NCBI GenBank assembly: GCA_946482285.1
Contig: CAMLQK010000001.1
Location: 124,001-188,000, forward strand
Direction of reading: 5' to 3'
Length of the DNA: 64,000 nt
Source: an uncultured Candidatus Saccharibacteria bacterium
Lineage (GTDB): Bacteria > Patescibacteria > Saccharimonadia > Saccharimonadales > UBA4665
Made by a program: the position numbers and the translations under genes. Below the pieces are notes generated by a model. It saw only the letters and a list, made by a program, of their open reading frames with translations. It did no database searches and was not told the DNA's origin. Positions 8,386-16,513 of this stretch are shown in pieces (the first letter of the stretch is position 1; each line of letters opens with the position of its first letter).

Positions 8386-9243
8386 TTACGCTAGTTCAAG
8401 GGCTTCACGGACTTTTTGGGCAGACTCCGCTGCGCGGTAGTCATCGAACCACAACACACGCCACCCTTGTCGTTCGGCAGCCATCAAATTAGTGCGGTCG
8501 TCGTCTATAAGTAGGATATCTGAGGAAGGGCAATGTGCTTCGGTTGCTGCAACCTCAAAAATCCTTGCCTCGGGTTTAATAGCGCCCACTTCTGACGAGT
8601 CGATAATAGTGTCGTATGTTACATCTGGCAATATATTCTCACGGCGCATAATATCTATGAAACCAGGCATGATGTTGGTGAGCAGCCCAATGCGGTAGTG
8701 CTCGGCCGCCCACGTAACCACTGCCTGCATGGCCTTGATGGGCTCAATCGCCTGCATATAGAAATCAGTCCAGTCCAGGTCGTCGGCGCCAAATTGCTGG
8801 TTCAAATAGGCGTTGAACGCATCCATCGTCATATCACCGCGACAGACCTGGTCGTTGTAATGCCAAAAAGCGGTCTCTACTGTCTCTACAGACACACCGG
8901 TTTTAATAGAAATGTCGGTAAAGGCACGGTGAAAATAGCGGACCAAACAGCCATTGATGTCGAAGTATACAAACTGGACGCCGTTCTTGGAGCGGTATTT
9001 TTTTACAGAGTGGGCTGATGTCGGAATATCCTTTACGCCCAACAGCTCATCAAGTCCAACGCCAAGTGCCGTGGCGATATGCTGGATCGTAAAAATAGAA
9101 GGCGATTTGATAGCCCCGCGCTCAATTTTGGTCAATGTCGAATAGCTCAAGTCGGCCTTCTGACATAGTACCTGTTGCGTCATACCAGCGCGAAGGCGCG
9201 CTGCCTGGAGGCGCTGCCCCAACCCTTTCTCGTCCATAGCCAT
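8386..9243 (-). CDS. XRE-type HTH fused to a HAD-family hydrolase domain
   Basis: The first 65 residues are a Cro/CI-type helix-turn-helix (GMTQQVLCQKADLSYSTLTK with a following ERG), and residues 88-280 are a HAD domain of the class with a helical cap. HAD motif I reads FDING at 94-98, so the nucleophile Asp95 is kept but the second Asp of DxD is Asn97. Motif II Thr189, motif III Lys223 and motif IV DDD at 247-249 are present. HAD enzymes usually hydrolyse phosphate esters, and loss of the acid/base Asp suggests weakened catalysis or ligand sensing. A regulator that binds DNA and senses a phosphorylated metabolite is a reasonable inference. It stands alone and converges on valS. Confidence 0.85.
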   Translation of the reverse strand: MAMDEKGLGQRLQAARLRAGMTQQVLCQKADLSYSTLTKIERGAIKSPSIFTIQHIATALGVGLDELLGVKDIPTSAHSVKKYRSKNGVQFVYFDINGCLVRYFHRAFTDISIKTGVSVETVETAFWHYNDQVCRGDMTMDAFNAYLNQQFGADDLDWTDFYMQAIEPIKAMQAVVTWAAEHYRIGLLTNIMPGFIDIMRRENILPDVTYDTIIDSSEVGAIKPEARIFEVAATEAHCPSSDILLIDDDRTNLMAAERQGWRVLWFDDYRAAESAQKVREALELA

Positions 9244-9328
9244 ATAGTACCAGTCGAATCAGTTTTAAGCAACAAAGCTAGCCAGAAATGGTTAGTTGCC
9301 TCTGTTACGCATCTTGCTTAAGCTTAGC

Positions 9329-9356
9329 TTGATGAATTGTTAAATAGGCATATAAT
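9329..9356 (+). promoter_or_regulatory. promoter of the lectin-GH16 gene
   Basis: TTGATG at 9329-9334 and a perfect TATAAT at 9351-9356 are separated by 16 bases. Start would be near 9363, followed by an AAGGAC ribosome binding site before the GTG at 9389. Confidence 0.6.
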
Positions 9357-9388
9357 AAGCATTAAATAGTAACCATAAGGACCTTGTC

Positions 9389-10786
9389 GTGCCTAGAACT
9401 AAAAACTCACAAACCTATAAAAGAGTAAGCAAAAAGAAGGCGCCGTCAAAGGTAGGTCGATGGTACCAACAATACTCGCGCCCACTGGCATTTATCGTTG
9501 CGTTCGCCATTATTGGTACTGTCGCGACCTTTTTCGTGCGGGCTGCATCGACTGCAACTGGTGTGATCGTAGGGAAACCCGGCACCTGCCTGGATAACAA
9601 CGACAATCGGCTTGCTAACGGCAACCGCATTACATTATGGAAGTGCGATGGCACGAAAGCCCAGCAATGGACCGTCAGTAACGATGGCACTATCAAAACC
9701 CAAGGGTGGTGCCTGGACGTCCCAGGGGCCAGCACAAAACCTCAAACATATGTGCAACTGTGGAGCTGTAATGGCACGAAAGCCCAAAAGTGGTCTATTA
9801 AAAGTAACGGCACTATCGTAAGCCCACATTCTGGCCTATGCCTGGACATGAAGAGCGGTGGCACCGCCAACGGCACACGCATTTGGATGTGGCCATGTAA
9901 TGGCACTGCCGCCCAAAAGTGGACAACACCAAAAATTGTCGAAACACCCACGCCGCCAAAGCCAACACCCACGCCTCCGGCACCTACTCCTACGCCACCA
10001 ACTCCAGCCCCTGGCGGTAGCACAGTCTCAGGCGAGGCCGTTCCTGGCGCAATAAGCGGCTGGCGGCAGATCTTTGCCGACGACTTTGTTGGTGCGGTGC
10101 CGAAGGGCGCATTCAACGACTGCAACCACAACGTCGACACACCCCAGGCGTACTGTGGCGGCCTGAAAAACTATGGCAGCTACTACACCAACTGGTGGGC
10201 TTATCCATCAGGCTGGGAAGATACAGCTAAATCAGGGGCAGATGGTAATACGGGTGCACCGTTTGGCGGCACCTACGAGCCGCAAGATACCGTTTCTGTA
10301 GGCAACGGCGTGTTGAGCGTCAAAATGTACCGTCCAAGCACAGGTGGCGACAACCACGTCGGCACCGTCGTACCACGCAAATGTATGGCACAAAAATACG
10401 GGCGCTACGTAGAACGGTTCCGCATCGTCCGGGCTGACGACGGATTCAAGAGTGCCCACTTGTTCTACGACGGAGGCTATGAGATTGACTTCCCCGAAAA
10501 CGACTATGGCACAACCATTTACGCTTTCATGCACCCCGGCGGTGAAGCATTTAGTGGTGGCACAAAGTGGGGCACCGGTTGGCACACCTCCGTCATTGAA
10601 TGGACAGCTGGGTCGGTTAAGTTCTACCTGGACGGGCGCCATATCGGTACAGGGACAAAAAAAGTTCCAAACATCCCAATGTCATGGATCCTGCAAAACG
10701 AATCTTCTATTGAGGGTCCATATGCCAAACCTGGCGCATCTGCCCAGATTGATACCGACTGGGTTAGCTGCTACGCCCCAGCCTAA
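9389..10786 (+). CDS. secreted ricin-type lectin fused to a GH16-like glycoside hydrolase
   Basis: A Lys/Arg-rich N-terminus is followed by one hydrophobic segment at about residues 32-52, so the protein is exported or anchored. Residues 57-180 form a ricin B-type lectin with three QxW repeats (92-94, 133-135, 176-178). A Pro/Thr linker covers about 185-209. Residues 225-463 resemble glycoside hydrolase family 16, and EIDFPE at 365-370 matches the ExDxxE catalytic motif of beta-glucan hydrolases. It probably cuts beta-1,3 or related glucans, or host or biofilm polysaccharide, outside the cell, with the lectin holding the substrate. The GTG start has AAGGACC upstream. The gene is monocistronic, with its own promoter and a strong terminator, and its codon use matches the native genes rather than the GC-rich cassettes downstream. 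Confidence 0.88.
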   Translation: MPRTKNSQTYKRVSKKKAPSKVGRWYQQYSRPLAFIVAFAIIGTVATFFVRAASTATGVIVGKPGTCLDNNDNRLANGNRITLWKCDGTKAQQWTVSNDGTIKTQGWCLDVPGASTKPQTYVQLWSCNGTKAQKWSIKSNGTIVSPHSGLCLDMKSGGTANGTRIWMWPCNGTAAQKWTTPKIVETPTPPKPTPTPPAPTPTPPTPAPGGSTVSGEAVPGAISGWRQIFADDFVGAVPKGAFNDCNHNVDTPQAYCGGLKNYGSYYTNWWAYPSGWEDTAKSGADGNTGAPFGGTYEPQDTVSVGNGVLSVKMYRPSTGGDNHVGTVVPRKCMAQKYGRYVERFRIVRADDGFKSAHLFYDGGYEIDFPENDYGTTIYAFMHPGGEAFSGGTKWGTGWHTSVIEWTAGSVKFYLDGRHIGTGTKKVPNIPMSWILQNESSIEGPYAKPGASAQIDTDWVSCYAPA

Positions 10787-10804
10787 AGTGGCAACTACCA
10801 TCGC

Positions 10805-10838
10805 AAATGGGACTCCTCGGAGTCCCATTTGCTTTTTT
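10805..10838 (+). terminator. intrinsic terminator of the lectin-GH16 gene
   Basis: Two 12-base arms, AAATGGGACTCC and its exact complement, lie two bases apart and are followed by GCTTTTTT. The T-run overlaps the promoter region of the first GC-rich cassette. Confidence 0.9.
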
Positions 10839-10849
10839 GAAATAATTAT

Positions 10850-10889
10850 TATACTATCTAATCTGGTTTGACCCAGGAACATTTGGGTT
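10850..10889 (+). promoter_or_regulatory. promoter and leader hairpin of cassette A
   Basis: The minus-ten box TATACT is at 10850-10855, with transcription starting near 10862. A hairpin follows at once: GACCCA at 10870-10875 pairs with TGGGTT at 10884-10889 with a G-U end pair. Confidence 0.5.
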
Positions 10890-10945
10890 CTCTCCAAAAA
10901 AAGCACATCCACAGCAACGCACAGGACAGGCAGGTGAACGCCCAC

Positions 10946-11500
10946 ATGCTGGGATTCCGTAAACTGGACAAGCAGGGTAAGGACCGTCGCTTCCGGTACA
11001 TGACCGGTATCGCCGGCGTCATCATGGCGATCGTTTTCGCTGCCGGCTGCGGTGCCGCGCAGAAGGAAACCCAGGACACGGTCGACAACGCGCGTGACAT
11101 CATCAACGCGATCCCGACCAGCCCGGCGGACGTCCGCGACAAGGTCACCGAACAGCTGCAGACCACCGAGCTGAAGCTCGACAGCACCAGCTGCAAGCTC
11201 AGCAACTCGATCGCCGTCCGCATCAAGACCCTCGGCAACGACTGGCCCGCCGGCCCGTACATGACCATCGCCAACTACAGCGCCACCAAGGACGGCGACT
11301 ACAAGCCCGTTCCGGAGAACCTGTACACCGCGGCCAACCTGGACACCAAGGCCAATCCGGCCGATACCTGGAGCTGGCCCTGCGTGACCCCGCTCGGCAA
11401 GGACAAGGTCGGCTGGTACAAGGTCTACCTCGTCCACTTCGACAAGGCGGGTAAGCCGGACCAGGCCACCAAGACGGCGCAGTTCGAGGTCGTCTCCTGA
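10946..11500 (+). CDS. GC-rich cassette lipoprotein A
   Basis: The 184-residue product has a positively charged start, a hydrophobic segment and a lipobox FAAGC with the acylated Cys at about residue 35, so it should be a lipoprotein on the outer face of the membrane. The remainder is a single small domain with two Cys that could pair, containing GNDWPAGPYMTI and NPADTWSWPC segments. It is homologous to the product of the next cassette (11775-12371). The open frame extends back to a TTG at 10868, but that lies inside the leader hairpin. GTG at 10934 or ATG at 10946 with AGGCAGG upstream are better starts. Codons end mainly in C or G, unlike the GH16 gene before it. Function is unknown. Confidence 0.7.
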   Translation: MLGFRKLDKQGKDRRFRYMTGIAGVIMAIVFAAGCGAAQKETQDTVDNARDIINAIPTSPADVRDKVTEQLQTTELKLDSTSCKLSNSIAVRIKTLGNDWPAGPYMTIANYSATKDGDYKPVPENLYTAANLDTKANPADTWSWPCVTPLGKDKVGWYKVYLVHFDKAGKPDQATKTAQFEVVS

Positions 11501-11523
11501 CGGCCTGACGCAAGCCGCTGAAC

Positions 11524-11646
11524 GGGTGTGGATGTGTTGTTAAGACCTGGCCTCCGCAAGGAGAGCAGGCCAGTGGGTCGCGTCCGCAACGGCATCTGAG
11601 CAGCTGCTCAACCAAGATGCCACCGCGACCGCCCACTGCCACACCC
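11524..11646 (+). ncRNA. 3-prime structured element of cassette A (three-way junction)
   Basis: The closing stem is GGGTGTGG at 11524-11531 with CCACACCC at 11639-11646. Hairpin 1 is CTGGCC at 11547-11552 with GGCCAG at 11568-11573, capped by TCC-GCAA-GGA, a GNRA-type loop. Hairpin 2 is TGGGTCGCG at 11574-11582 with CGCGACCGCCCA at 11624-11635, and contains GGCATCT/AGATGCC and the palindrome GAGCAGCTGCTC. The same architecture follows most other GC-rich genes in the window. It may be a stable 3-prime end of the message or a separate RNA. Confidence 0.65.
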
Positions 11647-11658
11647 CAAGAACCATAT

Positions 11659-11680
11659 ACTCCCAAGTGGGAGTTTTTTT
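11659..11680 (+). terminator. intrinsic terminator of cassette A
   Basis: ACTCCC-AAGT-GGGAGT followed by a run of T lies 12 bases after the structured element, so that element is transcribed with the gene. Confidence 0.85.
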
Positions 11681-11688
11681 ATTACTCA

Positions 11689-11744
11689 TTGCCCAATCTG
11701 TTCATTTAGGATACTATCGAAGCTGGCTTGGAGCATTCCAACCA
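11689..11744 (+). promoter_or_regulatory. promoter and leader hairpin of cassette B
   Basis: TTGCCC at 11689-11694 and TACTAT at 11712-11717 have a 17-base spacer. Start would be near 11724. A hairpin TTGGA-GCAT-TCCAA lies at 11728-11741 within an outer TGG/CCA pair (11724-11744). Confidence 0.55.
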
Positions 11745-11774
11745 TTTCCACATCATCGATCAGAAGGGAATGCT

Positions 11775-12371
11775 GTGCGTCCACATCATCGCACATCTCG
11801 TCTGCTGGCAGCGATCTGTTCGGGCCTGACCATCGCGGCCCTGGCCACCGCCTGCAGCAACACCGGTGACACCGGCCGTCCCAGCGAGGCAAGCAGCAGC
11901 CGTCAGGAAGCCAGCGGGGCACCGGGCAACCAGCACACGCCGCAAGCGTCGGAACCGGCTACGTCCACAACACCAGCCCAGTCCGCGCCTTCGGCGAGCA
12001 GCAAGCCCAGCCCGACGGTCACCGAACTGGTGCGCGATGCCGTGCGGCATGCGAACGAGAACAACAACCTCATCGACATCAGTCTGTCGAACAACTCGAC
12101 GTGCTCCGGCATCGAAATGGTGACCCTCACCAAGCTGCAGGGTGACTGGCAGCCCGGTCCATACGTCGAGCTGAAGGGCTTCAGCAACGAGCCGGGGCTC
12201 ATCGCGCTGGACTCGATGGAGATGCACGAGAATCCTACCGGCAACCCCTACGAACACTGGCACTTCGACTGCAAGGGCAAAAAGCCCGGGCGCTATAGTG
12301 TGCAGTTCATCCGCCTGGATCCGGTGCAGGTCACCGAGTCGGTCACGATCACCGTGGAGCCAGCAGCCTGA
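11775..12371 (+). CDS. GC-rich cassette lipoprotein B
   Basis: The frame is open from 11667, but the promoter lies inside that extension. The GTG at 11775, with AGAAGGGA just upstream, is therefore the likely start and gives 198 residues. A signal peptide ends in a lipobox LATAC with Cys at about residue 27. A low-complexity Ser/Pro/Thr/Ala stretch (about 30-80) acts as a stalk, then comes a globular domain. That domain aligns with lipoprotein A: DWQPGPYVEL corresponds to DWPAGPYMTI, and NPYEHWHFDC to NPADTWSWPC. This suggests duplication of a whole cassette. Codon use is GC-rich. Function is unknown, and it probably sits on the cell surface. Confidence 0.72.
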   Translation: MRPHHRTSRLLAAICSGLTIAALATACSNTGDTGRPSEASSSRQEASGAPGNQHTPQASEPATSTTPAQSAPSASSKPSPTVTELVRDAVRHANENNNLIDISLSNNSTCSGIEMVTLTKLQGDWQPGPYVELKGFSNEPGLIALDSMEMHENPTGNPYEHWHFDCKGKKPGRYSVQFIRLDPVQVTESVTITVEPAA

Positions 12372-12382
12372 GCCCGATCGAC

Positions 12383-12468
12383 GGTGTGGAGTAAAGCCCT
12401 GCCTGCGCAGGCCGGTAAATCATTGGGAGCACTCTGCCTTCCAGAACCCGATGATTTACCGCCACACC
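12383..12468 (+). ncRNA. 3-prime structured element of cassette B
   Basis: The closing stem is GGTGTGG at 12383-12389 with CCACACC at 12462-12468. Hairpin 1 is the palindrome GCCTGCGCAGGC at 12401-12412. Hairpin 2 is GGTAAATCAT at 12414-12423 with ATGATTTACC at 12451-12460, extended by one flanking C-G pair. Its tip contains GCCTTCCAG, like the other copies. Confidence 0.65.
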
Positions 12469-12520
12469 CAAGGAAACACATAAGGGAGAGGTTATATATT
12501 AATCGGATCGAGATCAGTCA

Positions 12521-12648
<128 letters not shown>

Positions 12649-12762
12649 ATGGTATGTGCCAAGTGTACCATACCAACAGAGAAGGGTACAGATGGCTGGT
12701 GAGTAAATTGGACTAGCAATGTTTGTCATAATATGCTAAAATTACCTCTGTTGCAGTAATAA

Positions 12763-12839
12763 GCACCCGTAGCTCAGCTGGATAGAGCGTTGGCTTGCGG
12801 AGCCAAAGGTCGTAGGTTCGAATCCTGCCGGGTGTACCA
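12763..12839 (+). tRNA. tRNA-Arg(GCG)
   Basis: This 77-base tRNA has a G-U first pair in the acceptor stem, the D-arm AGCTCAGCTGGATAGAGC with A20 as in arginine tRNAs, anticodon stem TTGGC/GCCAA and loop TTGCGGA, which gives anticodon GCG. CCA is encoded. Most bacteria read CGU and CGC with an ACG anticodon deaminated to inosine by TadA. A G34 arginine tRNA would not need that step. Confidence 0.93.
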
Positions 12840-12876
12840 AAGAAAATACCTCAGTAAATGCTGAGGTATTTTCTTT
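12839..12876 (+). terminator. terminator after tRNA-Arg
   Basis: AAAGAAAATACCTCAG and CTGAGGTATTTTCTTT form a 16-base stem around TAAATG directly after the tRNA. Confidence 0.85.
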
Positions 12877-12903
12877 GCCTCAATAAACATAATCGGAAAC
12901 ACT

Positions 12904-14187
12904 ATGGCAAACTACAGTCGATATCTCTATGAAGACTACTACAGGGAACCTCGAGAATCAGGCATGGTTGACCAGGAAACACGCGTTATCATAGACACGA
13001 ATGTGGCCCATGATTACGTGTGGCATGGCCGCAGCCTAGAAACACCAGAGGAGGCCACTGAATGGCTCGACACACTCGCTGACGAAAATACTCGTGATGA
13101 ATTCAAAAAAGTTGTTGTCTCGCGAGCACTTGCCGTGACAATATTGAAGCGGTTTGGCCAGATGGATGCAGATTCCGAGACCTCACCAAGCACCCAGCTT
13201 GGCATGTTCCTGAATACCATGCGTCAGCAGGGGACACTAAAGAATCTCACACAAACACTCCTGAAGATCGCGACCCAGGAATTAGGTGTTGGCAATTCCG
13301 AGCTCTACCGCCTCTTCTACCATGCGGACATCGAAATGGAAGCGGAAGATCCAGATGTTAGCCGCTCCGCCCACAACCTCCTGAGTATGATTGATAATGC
13401 AAACGTACCACCAGATACAGAAAGTGTTTTGGCGCATCTGCAGACACCCATCAAAATAGAGGACACTCGCCCCTTGCAAGCAGTAGCCAATCTAACAGGC
13501 AGCCTTGCACAAGAGAACAAGCTACGGTCAGATGTGGCATTACGCAACGCGCTAGCTGGAACATACAACTTATTACGTTTTATTCACGAACAGCGACCTG
13601 ATCATGATCAGCCAAGCAATGCCGGACAAATCCTCCAGACGCTAAAGAGTCACCATGCCCAGGACGCATACGCAGGACTTCGCGATCGCACCGGTCAAGT
13701 GCCGCATATTCCGTATACCGCGTATATCCAACTCGCCAACCGGTTCTCGAAGGCTATAGCTGAGTTAGAAGGAACAGCGGGCAAGCCCGCCGAGATCGCA
13801 AGGCTTGATCAGACTTCTATCGCCGAACTCCCGAAGGCTATCGATCGCATTATTTTTATAGCCTGCTTGGGTAATGTTGCGGCACCCATTGCCCAGAATC
13901 TTGATGTACAAGCCGCTATATCAACCAGTCGGCTCGCAATTGACAATGTTCTACATTTTGGCGTCGAACGAAAGGTGGGAGCAGCACAGCTAACACTACA
14001 AGACGTCATCATCGCACTTCGTACCTATTTGCCACCGGATGAAGCAGCTGCCGCCATTCAACGAATGACGGAAGATGAGGAAAATATACCTAGCAACAGG
14101 GACGCGTTACAGCGTCGCATTAGAGTCGGGAGACAACTTTGGATGGAGCACCAAGTACGGAAGCCAGGTTACGGCAAACTTTCCTAA
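12904..14187 (+). CDS. unknown protein with a PIN-like N-terminal motif
   Basis: I do not recognise this 427-residue soluble protein as a whole. RVIIDTNVAHDY at about 27-38 looks like the first strand and catalytic Asp of a PIN-domain nuclease (hydrophobic strand followed by DTN). The rest is helical and shows no clear further acidic motifs, so a true PIN nuclease cannot be claimed. It starts at the ATG 27 bases after the tRNA-Arg terminator, has native codon use, and ends convergent with the GltS-type gene. Confidence 0.72.
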   Translation: MANYSRYLYEDYYREPRESGMVDQETRVIIDTNVAHDYVWHGRSLETPEEATEWLDTLADENTRDEFKKVVVSRALAVTILKRFGQMDADSETSPSTQLGMFLNTMRQQGTLKNLTQTLLKIATQELGVGNSELYRLFYHADIEMEAEDPDVSRSAHNLLSMIDNANVPPDTESVLAHLQTPIKIEDTRPLQAVANLTGSLAQENKLRSDVALRNALAGTYNLLRFIHEQRPDHDQPSNAGQILQTLKSHHAQDAYAGLRDRTGQVPHIPYTAYIQLANRFSKAIAELEGTAGKPAEIARLDQTSIAELPKAIDRIIFIACLGNVAAPIAQNLDVQAAISTSRLAIDNVLHFGVERKVGAAQLTLQDVIIALRTYLPPDEAAAAIQRMTEDEENIPSNRDALQRRIRVGRQLWMEHQVRKPGYGKLS

Positions 14188-14320
14188 CGGCGACATATTG
14201 CTACAATAAGCCCCGACAAGAGCACGAAGAGCAGCTCTTCCCGGTGCCAACGTCAAACAGTTTTGGCGGGTTTTATGAGCCAGACCCTGCAGCGACCGAG
14301 GCGCTGGCGAAGCGTCTTCG

Positions 14321-15691
14321 CTAAACCGTGGTGCGGTGTTGTCGTTGAGCCTTACGCTTCAGGTGCAGACCCAATAGCAACCAAAAGAGGGTAATAGCCG
14401 TGGTAGCGATCAGAATTGGAACCTGGCCGAATTCAAACAAGAATATAACCGCGCTCGCCGTAACAATACCACCACCCATAAATGGCTCGAATACGAGCTG
14501 CTTGTACGCAAAGCTTTCGCGAGCATGAGAGTGGTTATTGGGATCAGCCAATCGGCCCAACAAAAGGCCTGTAGCTGTCATTCCCATTGATTGACCCATG
14601 TTTGTCAAGCCTTTCTCAAACCAGTAGCTCGGGAACATACGCGGTGCTAAAACGAGGAACCCAAATACAATCCAAACTGCTCCCGCCAAGCCTAATGTGA
14701 TAATAACGGGCAAATTATCGCCAATAGCCTGTAGGGATATAGTTGCAATCGCACTGGCTATGAGGATATCGAGCGCAATTGTACTAATAATTTCTGCTGT
14801 GCGTCGCTGGATGAGCGTTTGTTTGCCAAGTTTACGCAGGAACATTTGCACAAAAAGACCTCCGAGCATAGCCAGAGGGAAGAGTGGCAAGTATGGAAAG
14901 AAGCGAAGGTCGGTGAATGGGGTGAGCACTACATCTTCAGCGAAAACCAAGCCCTTCTGCAAAAGCCAGCCAATCCCTATTGCGACTAAGAACGCTACAA
15001 TATTGATGCCGATCGCCTTGGGATCAGTATTAATTTTCCGACCGAGCGTAATAAGATTGTAGCCGCTGCGAATCATCTGTTTACGCTGACGATCTTGAGT
15101 TTCGGGATCAACGAAGTGGCCACCGCCTTTGCGATTGTGCCAATTTACGAACAGTACGCCCAGTAGGATAGCTCCTACAATGCTAAAAGTGGCAAGCGTC
15201 AACGCAATATCAGTTCCTGCAGCCCACCCAAGCTTTTCAAATGTTGGAGCCAGACCAGCAGAAGTACCGTGACCGCCCTCAAAGCTTACTTCTATAAGCG
15301 CGCCTGTCAGTGGATTAGCCCCAAATAATGGCCCAAGGAAAAACAGGGTAAGGGCGATACCTAACACATACTGACCCCACGCCAGTGTATTGCCAAACGC
15401 AATTTGCGGGCCAGCCATATGCCAGATCTCTTTCCTGCTAGGAATAACTTTGCCCAGGAATAAACCAGCAAAGACAATGGTAATGAGATACTCTGGCCAT
15501 TCGCTCCAGGTATCAACAACATCTGCAGGAATAGAACTGAGTACTTGTGGTCCGACTAGCAGGCCGATGAGTCCAGCGACAAGAGCACTCGGTATAAACA
15601 GCTTCTGCAATACTATGGAGCCACGCTTAATAAAACGGGCAATTGCAACGATAATTGCGAGTACGATAAGACTTTCAAAAAAATGATACAT
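14321..15691 (-). CDS. gltS: GltS-type sodium:glutamate symporter family protein
   Basis: The 456-residue polytopic membrane protein has about ten to twelve hydrophobic segments. The IPSALVAGLIGLLVGP and FEGGHGTSAGLAPTFEKLGW segments match the signature regions of the GltS glutamate transporter family. GltS imports glutamate with sodium, which would suit an organism that takes up amino acids from a host. The central loop at about 185-220 is long and charged. The last residues are basic (HLKRKAQRQHR). Substrate specificity is inferred from family resemblance only. Confidence 0.85.
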   Translation of the reverse strand: MYHFFESLIVLAIIVAIARFIKRGSIVLQKLFIPSALVAGLIGLLVGPQVLSSIPADVVDTWSEWPEYLITIVFAGLFLGKVIPSRKEIWHMAGPQIAFGNTLAWGQYVLGIALTLFFLGPLFGANPLTGALIEVSFEGGHGTSAGLAPTFEKLGWAAGTDIALTLATFSIVGAILLGVLFVNWHNRKGGGHFVDPETQDRQRKQMIRSGYNLITLGRKINTDPKAIGINIVAFLVAIGIGWLLQKGLVFAEDVVLTPFTDLRFFPYLPLFPLAMLGGLFVQMFLRKLGKQTLIQRRTAEIISTIALDILIASAIATISLQAIGDNLPVIITLGLAGAVWIVFGFLVLAPRMFPSYWFEKGLTNMGQSMGMTATGLLLGRLADPNNHSHARESFAYKQLVFEPFMGGGIVTASAVIFLFEFGQVPILIATTAITLFWLLLGLHLKRKAQRQHRTTV

Positions 15692-15719
15692 ACGTTATGG
15701 GCAAACAGTGTTTTTATTT

Positions 15720-16370
15720 TTAGAGCCTGATACGGCGCATCATTCGGTCAATCAGGTCGTGGGAGGCGGGCGCAAAGGGCAGGTATGCTGAAAGTGCCTC
15801 TACTACGTCGTCTTCGTTTTCAGGCGGATAATAGATAGTGAGTGTTGGCATAAAGCGGCGCATGGGCATAAAAACGATGCTTGAAAAAGCACCTTCGTCT
15901 ACTACGCCGAACGACTTGAATTCGCTATAGGGGTAAAATTTTTTATCTATGGTGAGTCCACCAGTATCGACATGGTAGTTCAGCACGCGGGGTTTGTGTG
16001 CCCCAAGCACTCCGAAAAGCATCGCCACAAAGGCCAGTGCAATAACCGCTACTACATCTTTGGTTAGTAGATACACAATGGCAACAACCAAAAATGTGCA
16101 GGCGCCCAGCGCAACATACCACAGAGGTGATTTTTCATGGGCGATAAATTCAGAAGCGCTCCATGTAACTTCAGGACCACGCAACACTTCGGGTTGGGGG
16201 ACTGCCGGCGCAACGGGCGCCGCAACTTCAGCGGCAGGCGCAACAGCTTCGGCACCTTTAGAAAAGTCAGCCGTTGGCGGCTGTTGTTGGATATCTGTTT
16301 TAGGGGTATCAGAATCAGGCTTAAACTGCCAGTTACCCCCATCCGGTGCTTGTGGTGTCTCACCATTCAT
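15720..16370 (-). CDS. membrane protein with Pro/Ala-rich N-terminus and two membrane segments
   Basis: The frame opens at 16448, but the promoter at 16380-16409 makes the ATG at 16370 the likely start, giving 216 residues. Residues 1-68 are polar and then Ala/Pro-rich. Two adjacent membrane segments lie at about 82-102 and 105-124. The C-terminal cytoplasmic domain has strands and PMRRFMPTLTIYY. It resembles small PH-like membrane proteins found widely in Patescibacteria, but I cannot assign a function. Confidence 0.7.
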   Translation of the reverse strand: MNGETPQAPDGGNWQFKPDSDTPKTDIQQQPPTADFSKGAEAVAPAAEVAAPVAPAVPQPEVLRGPEVTWSASEFIAHEKSPLWYVALGACTFLVVAIVYLLTKDVVAVIALAFVAMLFGVLGAHKPRVLNYHVDTGGLTIDKKFYPYSEFKSFGVVDEGAFSSIVFMPMRRFMPTLTIYYPPENEDDVVEALSAYLPFAPASHDLIDRMMRRIRL

Positions 16371-16379
16371 ACTATGGTT

Positions 16380-16409
16380 ATTGTACAACGACCCGTAACA
16401 TAAGCGCAA
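16380..16409 (-). promoter_or_regulatory. promoter giving a nearly leaderless message
   Basis: On the minus strand, TTGCGC and TACAAT are separated by 18 bases, and the expected start is only two or three bases upstream of the ATG at 16370. Confidence 0.5.
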
Positions 16410-16480
16410 AGGGATTTTGGAGGGGAAGGCAGTTATTGACGATACCATTTTATTTCATCCCCAAAATACCGAGGAGAAAC

Positions 16481-16510
16481 TAAAAAGGCTAGCATGCGCT
16501 AGCCTTTTTA
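16481..16510. terminator. terminator after tRNA-Ser(GCT)
   Basis: TAAAAAGGCTAGC and its exact complement surround ATGC. The hairpin can act in both directions. Confidence 0.85.
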
Positions 16511-16513
16511 GTT

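Noticed and set aside
10868..10945. N-terminal extension of lipoprotein A from a TTG
   Set aside because: It lies in the leader hairpin and would place charged residues before the signal peptide. An internal GTG or ATG fits better.
11667..11774. N-terminal extension of lipoprotein B from 11667
   Set aside because: The start lies inside the terminator of cassette A and upstream of the cassette B promoter.
10850..12470. Foreign assembly or contamination as the cause of the GC-rich segments
   Set aside because: The GC-rich units occur at three separate places, alternate with AT-rich promoters of one design, and join native genes cleanly, so a simple chimera is unlikely.
14139..14324. Open frame of 61 codons overlapping the end of the 12904 gene
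   Set aside because: Its last part reads plausibly (FYEPDPAATEALAKRL), but there is no good start or ribosome binding site outside the upstream gene. It could be a short real gene, but this is not supported.
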